A stretch of DNA of 64,000 nucleotides, taken from G965233625 sp965233625 (lineage in GTDB: Bacteria > Planctomycetota > Planctomycetia > Pirellulales > Pirellulaceae). Position numbers and translations under genes: made by a program. Below are positions 60,613-64,000 of this stretch, in pieces. Positions within the stretch are counted from its first letter, which is position 1. Each line of letters starts with the position of its first letter. Location: contig OZ247499.1 of the NCBI GenBank assembly GCA_965233625.1, positions 6,758,001 to 6,822,000 of the forward strand, in the 5' to 3' direction. The notes beneath the pieces were generated by a model. That model was not told the DNA's origin. It did no database searches and saw only the letters and a list, made by a program, of their open reading frames with translations.

Positions 60613-61162
60613 GGTTGATATCCTCTTGAGGAAATGCTGGAAGCTGTTTAAGGGTGTCGCCCTCAGCTTCCAGAAGACGTTTCAGTCCGGCAAGGCCGTG
60701 ATAAATCCGCGACTTGACGGTGCCAAGCGGGCAGTCCAGCACGCGGGCGATCTCTTCGTATCGCAGACCTTCACTGAACCGCAACACCAGTGTCTGACGT
60801 TGTCCATCGGGAAGCTGCGCCACTTTGGCCCAAAGGCTTTTTTTCCATTCGGCAGCTTCAATTGCTGCTTCGGCCGGTGGTGTTGTGCCGGCTCCCCCCG
60901 GCTCGTTATCCCATAAAACTTGTAGTTTCTTCCGCCGCATGCCGTGGCGTCTGCGCTCCCGGCGGTCCAGGTTTAGCAATATCCCGTATAAATAGGTGTA
61001 AATGCTGCTTTCGCCGCGAAACTGATTAATCTGATTGGATATGGCGAGGAATGTCTCTTGAGCCAGGTCGTCGGCGTCCCACGGATTTCCGGTGAGCACC
61101 AGTGCTGCACGATGAATGCGACTGAAATACTCGTCGGCGATTTCGCGTATGGATTGTGGCAC
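60602..61162 (-). CDS. ECF RNA polymerase sigma factor, RpoE-like
   Basis: About 186 residues. Sigma region 2 (YFSRIHRAALVLTGNPWDADDLAQETFLAI, with a DAEDxxQ-type motif in WDADDLAQETF) and region 4 (LPDGQRQTLVLRFSEGLRYEEIARVL, GTVKSRIYHGLAGLK) are present. A GTG start with GAGG nine bases upstream is chosen because region 2 begins soon after. It is the first gene of a set with a membrane anti-sigma and a pseudo-HtrA, so it probably senses envelope stress. It diverges from another ECF gene. Confidence 0.88.
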   Translation of the reverse strand: MPQSIREIADEYFSRIHRAALVLTGNPWDADDLAQETFLAISNQINQFRGESSIYTYLYGILLNLDRRERRRHGMRRKKLQVLWDNEPGGAGTTPPAEAAIEAAEWKKSLWAKVAQLPDGQRQTLVLRFSEGLRYEEIARVLDCPLGTVKSRIYHGLAGLKRLLEAEGDTLKQLPAFPQEDINHAV

Positions 61163-61415
61163 TGCGGAAATCCTCGGCGGAACGGTGCAATCAGGAACTG
61201 GCCGGCAGAACCTCATTGTAACCATAATCGTGGGGCGGACGCATGCGAAATCACCCTCATAAATGATGGTCAGGTATGTGGGTTGCCTCGCAGGATGAAA
61301 AGGTTCAACCAGTTGGCAAATATCTACGAAAAGATAGATAAACACGCGTTGTCTTGTGGCAAACTAACCATAGACCGTGAAAAGTTCGCTCAAAAGTTGT
61401 TAAAAACGGACGCAA
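61163..61415. promoter_or_regulatory. Divergent promoter region between two ECF sigma operons
   Basis: About 250 bases between the starts of two divergently transcribed sigma genes. It is more AT-rich than the flanking genes near 61300-61415. Promoters for both directions must lie here, and one or both may be self-regulated; I do not see a paired -35/-10 motif that I would assign. Confidence 0.45.
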
Positions 61416-62027
61416 ATGGCTAAATCCGACGATGAACTGCCCAGCGCCCAGTCGCTGCTGCAACGCGTCCAGCAGGGCGACCAGGAGGCGGCCGCGTTGC
61501 TGTATCAGCAGCATGTCGGGCGGCTGATCCGTCTGGCGCAACAGCGGATTTCCCCCCAACTGGGGAGGAGGTTGGATGCGGAAGATGTTGTGCAGTCGGC
61601 TTTAAGCAGCTTTTTCCGTGGTGCGGGTGAAGGCGCATACACGGTGAGCGAAAATGGCGACCTTTGGCCGCTACTGGCAGCCATCACCATGAACAAAGTG
61701 CGGCAGAAGGTGGAACACCATTCCACCGCCAAGCGCAATTTCCGCAAAGCGGTTTCCCCGGAGACAAGTTCCGGCACGGCGTTCGATTTCCTGGCCAGTG
61801 AACCCGGCCCCGACGCGGCTCTGGAAGTGCTGGAAGAAATGGAGCGGATCACGTCGGGGATGGACGAAATTCAACGCCAGATGGTCGACTACCGCATTCA
61901 GGCCTATGAATTTACCGAAATCGCCGAGCTGGTATCACGCTCTGAACGCACAGTGCGTCGCGTGTTGACCAAGGTGAAAGACCGCCTGCGGGCGCGGATT
62001 GAAGAATTGCGCGAAGACGGCGTGTAG
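61416..62027 (+). CDS. Planctomycete-type ECF sigma factor
   Basis: 203 residues. Region 2 reads RRLDAEDVVQSALSSFFRG, region 4 has MDEIQRQMVDYRIQAYEFTEI and VSRSERTVRRVLTKVKDRL. The internal segment ENGDLWPLLAAITMNKVRQK is typical of the sigma factors that planctomycetes pair with Ser/Thr kinases. The ATG begins AKSDDELPSAQ. The kinase gene starts 30 bases downstream, so phosphorylation or scaffold control of this sigma by that kinase is a reasonable inference. No anti-sigma of the usual kind is adjacent. Confidence 0.9.
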   Translation: MAKSDDELPSAQSLLQRVQQGDQEAAALLYQQHVGRLIRLAQQRISPQLGRRLDAEDVVQSALSSFFRGAGEGAYTVSENGDLWPLLAAITMNKVRQKVEHHSTAKRNFRKAVSPETSSGTAFDFLASEPGPDAALEVLEEMERITSGMDEIQRQMVDYRIQAYEFTEIAELVSRSERTVRRVLTKVKDRLRARIEELREDGV

Positions 62028-62057
62028 ATCAAGTGAAAGATTCATCTGAAACAAGCT

Positions 62058-64000
62058 ATGGATTCTGACGACTGGTTTCAGATTGATATTGAACGCGTGC
62101 TCGACCGGTTCGAGCAGCAGCGTCAGCAAGGCGGCGTCGATCTGAAGGCGTTTGTCGCGTTGTTGCCCGCAGAGCAGCAAGCAGATAGCGGTCTGCTGGA
62201 TGAACTGGTCCGTATTGAGTTGGAATACAACTGGCGGGAGTGGCGGCAGCAGACGAATGCGCCGCGGCCGCCGCTGCTCGAAACGTACGCGGAACAGTTG
62301 CCGGCGTTGCAATTATCGGTCGATCTGATCTGCGAAGAATTTGAACTGCGATGGCGATGGGGCGATTCGCCCAGCCGCGAAGAATTGCCCGGCCGGTTCC
62401 CGCAATTCGCCGTGGAACTGCGTCAGCCAGACGCCGGAATCGGGCGACGCATCGCCGCTGCTGCGACGTTGCAGATGGACACGCAGGGCGTTGCAGCGCC
62501 ATCCACGCGTCCAGGTTCTATCGGTGAACAGCCCGGCGACAGTGATTGGCCGCCGGCGCCGCAGCAACTGAGCATCGGGCGTTACCACGCGGACCGGCTA
62601 ATTGGCTTTGGCGCCTTTGGTGCGGTTTACGCGGCGTTTGATCCGCAGTTGCAGCGGGAGGTTGCCGTTAAGACACCGCATCCGCGGATTGCAGCGCGGG
62701 GCGATTTTTCTTCGATCCTGCGCGAAGCACGTCTGGCCGCACGGTTGCAGCATCCCAACATTGTCCGCGTGTACGACGTGGTGGCGGATGATAGCACGCA
62801 GTACATCGTTTCCGAATTGATCCGCGGCCGGTCGCTGGCGCAGCAACTGATGGCGGGATCTCTGGAACTGGTTGAAGCGGCGCATATGGTGGCGACGGTT
62901 GCCACTGCGTTGCATGCAGCGCACGAAGCCGGGCTGGTGCACCGGGACATCAAGCCAGCCAACATTCTCATCGATCAGCAGGGCCAGCCGTTTGTGGTGG
63001 ATTTCGGTCTGGCGACGCCTCTGGATCAGCAATCGCCGGGTGTTTCCGGCACGCCTGCCTACATGGCGCCCGAGCAGATACGCGGCGAAGAGGATGTGGT
63101 GGATCAGCGGGCGGATATCTGGAGCCTGGGCGTTGTTCTTTACGAATTGCTGTGCGGTCAGCGGCCCTTCGTTGGCGATGTGGGCGATACCTTCGCGGCT
63201 ATCTTGCGAGAACCGCCGCCGCCTCTCCATCGAAACGGTGCGCCGGTTCCGCCTCAGCTTGCCGGTATCTGTCAGCGGTGCCTGGCGAAAGATAAAACGC
63301 AGCGGTACGCCACCGCGGCGGAACTGGCCGCCGACCTGCTGGATTACGGCGCCGGACCGCCCGCGGGCGATGCTGGCACGGGCGCCGGAAATCTACCGCA
63401 CCTGCCGGGTGAATTTGTCGGGCGGCAACGCGAGCTTTCTGAAATCACCACCGCACTGCGCGAAACTGCCCGTGGCCGCCTGGTCACCTTGTCTGGCCCG
63501 GGCGGTATGGGCAAGACGCGGCTGAGCGTTGAGGCTGCCCGGCAGTTGCAGGCAAGTTTCCCCGGCGGCTGCTGGCTGGTGGAACTGGCGAACGTTGACA
63601 CCGCAGCAGGCATCGCCAACGCCGTGCTTGAAGCCTTGCAGACGCCTCTGACAGGCGAGGCGACGCCGGTTGAAAAGGTATCGCAGGTGCTGGAATACCG
63701 GCCGCCGTTGCTGCTGGTTCTTGATAACTTCGAACAGGTCGTTCAGCACGCGGCAAGCACCGTCGCGGTCTGGCGGAAGGCGGCGCCGCATATCAGCATG
63801 CTGGCGACCTGCCGGGGACCGCTTGGGCTGGCGGATGAACGCGAAATCGAGATCGCACCGCTGCCAATCCCTGACACCGCGATGGAGACGCTGGACGTCG
63901 AGGCGATTGGCTCCATCGAAAGCGTGCAACTCTTCGTCCAGCGTGCTGCCGAGGTGCGAAAGGGTTTTACGCTGACTGGCGACAATGCTTCGACCCTGGC
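62058..64000 (+). CDS. Ser/Thr protein kinase fused to STAND-type ATPase (partial)
   Basis: At least 647 residues; it continues past the window. The N-terminal 170 residues are unassigned. A Hanks-type kinase (about 172-430) follows: LIGFGAFGAVYAAFD, K in EVAVKTP, HRDIKPAN with D297, DFGLATP, GTPAYMAPEQIRG. Then a P-loop ATPase begins: FVGRQRELSEI, Walker A GPGGMGKT (480-487) and Walker B LLVLDNFEQV, as in NB-ARC/LuxR-regulator STAND proteins. The ATG is 30 bases after the ECF sigma gene. A transcription- or defence-related signalling switch is inferred; what follows the ATPase is unknown. Confidence 0.88.
   Translation, partial: MDSDDWFQIDIERVLDRFEQQRQQGGVDLKAFVALLPAEQQADSGLLDELVRIELEYNWREWRQQTNAPRPPLLETYAEQLPALQLSVDLICEEFELRWRWGDSPSREELPGRFPQFAVELRQPDAGIGRRIAAAATLQMDTQGVAAPSTRPGSIGEQPGDSDWPPAPQQLSIGRYHADRLIGFGAFGAVYAAFDPQLQREVAVKTPHPRIAARGDFSSILREARLAARLQHPNIVRVYDVVADDSTQYIVSELIRGRSLAQQLMAGSLELVEAAHMVATVATALHAAHEAGLVHRDIKPANILIDQQGQPFVVDFGLATPLDQQSPGVSGTPAYMAPEQIRGEEDVVDQRADIWSLGVVLYELLCGQRPFVGDVGDTFAAILREPPPPLHRNGAPVPPQLAGICQRCLAKDKTQRYATAAELAADLLDYGAGPPAGDAGTGAGNLPHLPGEFVGRQRELSEITTALRETARGRLVTLSGPGGMGKTRLSVEAARQLQASFPGGCWLVELANVDTAAGIANAVLEALQTPLTGEATPVEKVSQVLEYRPPLLLVLDNFEQVVQHAASTVAVWRKAAPHISMLATCRGPLGLADEREIEIAPLPIPDTAMETLDVEAIGSIESVQLFVQRAAEVRKGFTLTGDNASTL

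Overview
The window looks like chromosomal DNA of a planctomycete. This rests on gene content, not on any marker gene: two DUF1559 proteins, a DUF1501 protein, a secreted sulfatase, a Tat-exported Gfo/Idh/MocA oxidoreductase, an ECF sigma factor next to a large Ser/Thr kinase, LL-diaminopimelate aminotransferase (dapL), and GC-rich DNA with frequent GTG/TTG starts. There is no phage, plasmid, insertion-sequence or CRISPR signal. Most genes are housekeeping or secretion/signalling genes arranged in short operons.

Layout. 0-4.2 kb: trpE (minus), then a McsA-like/McsB arginine-kinase pair and pyroglutamyl peptidase. 4.3-9.3 kb (minus): phosphoesterase, radical SAM/SPASM-like protein, FAD oxidoreductase and an ABC exporter whose ATPase motifs have decayed. 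9.6-13.7 kb: MATE transporter, orphan type III polyketide synthase, rsgA. 14.4-16.3 kb: a hybrid histidine kinase with an N-terminal KaiB-like domain. 16.4-18.9 kb: a Nif3-family protein and two DUF1559 variants. 18.9-30.2 kb: secreted and envelope genes (zincin, beta-helix protein, sulfatase, two outer-membrane-like paralogues, a frameshifted sugar dehydrogenase, a Gfo/Idh/MocA oxidoreductase). 30.4-33.3 kb: PCD and small secreted/membrane proteins.

33.4-38.1 kb is the most interesting part: a tightly packed five-gene operon encoding a single-domain response regulator, a receiver protein with a C-terminal KaiA/RsbU-like helical domain, KaiB, a full double-domain KaiC with the phosphorylation-site pair retained, and a histidine kinase with a pseudo-receiver. 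With the KaiB-domain kinase about 17 kb upstream, this resembles a complete clock-type circuit (core, regulator, input/output kinases) in a non-cyanobacterium. The order KaiA-like, KaiB, KaiC is the same as in cyanobacteria.

38.2-48.2 kb: sugar isomerase/epimerase, FadB-like fusion, CobA-HemD fusion, dapL, tRNA-Leu, CinA-type amidase, DUF1501, and an MgtE-like/DUF3124 pair. 48.8-57.8 kb: a 7TM-HD phosphodiesterase, tRNA-Gly, aroC, an acyl-CoA synthetase, hflX and a mannose-6-phosphate isomerase. 57.8-64 kb: a CPBP protease, then a sigma/anti-sigma/pseudo-HtrA set diverging from a second ECF sigma factor and a Ser/Thr kinase-STAND ATPase that runs off the window.

Repeats: two near-identical palindromic elements (5992-6067 and 26104-26179) with a conserved spacer, one unrelated 145-bp inverted-repeat element (11078-11222), and decayed fragments. 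The hexamer GGCGCC is strikingly over-represented.
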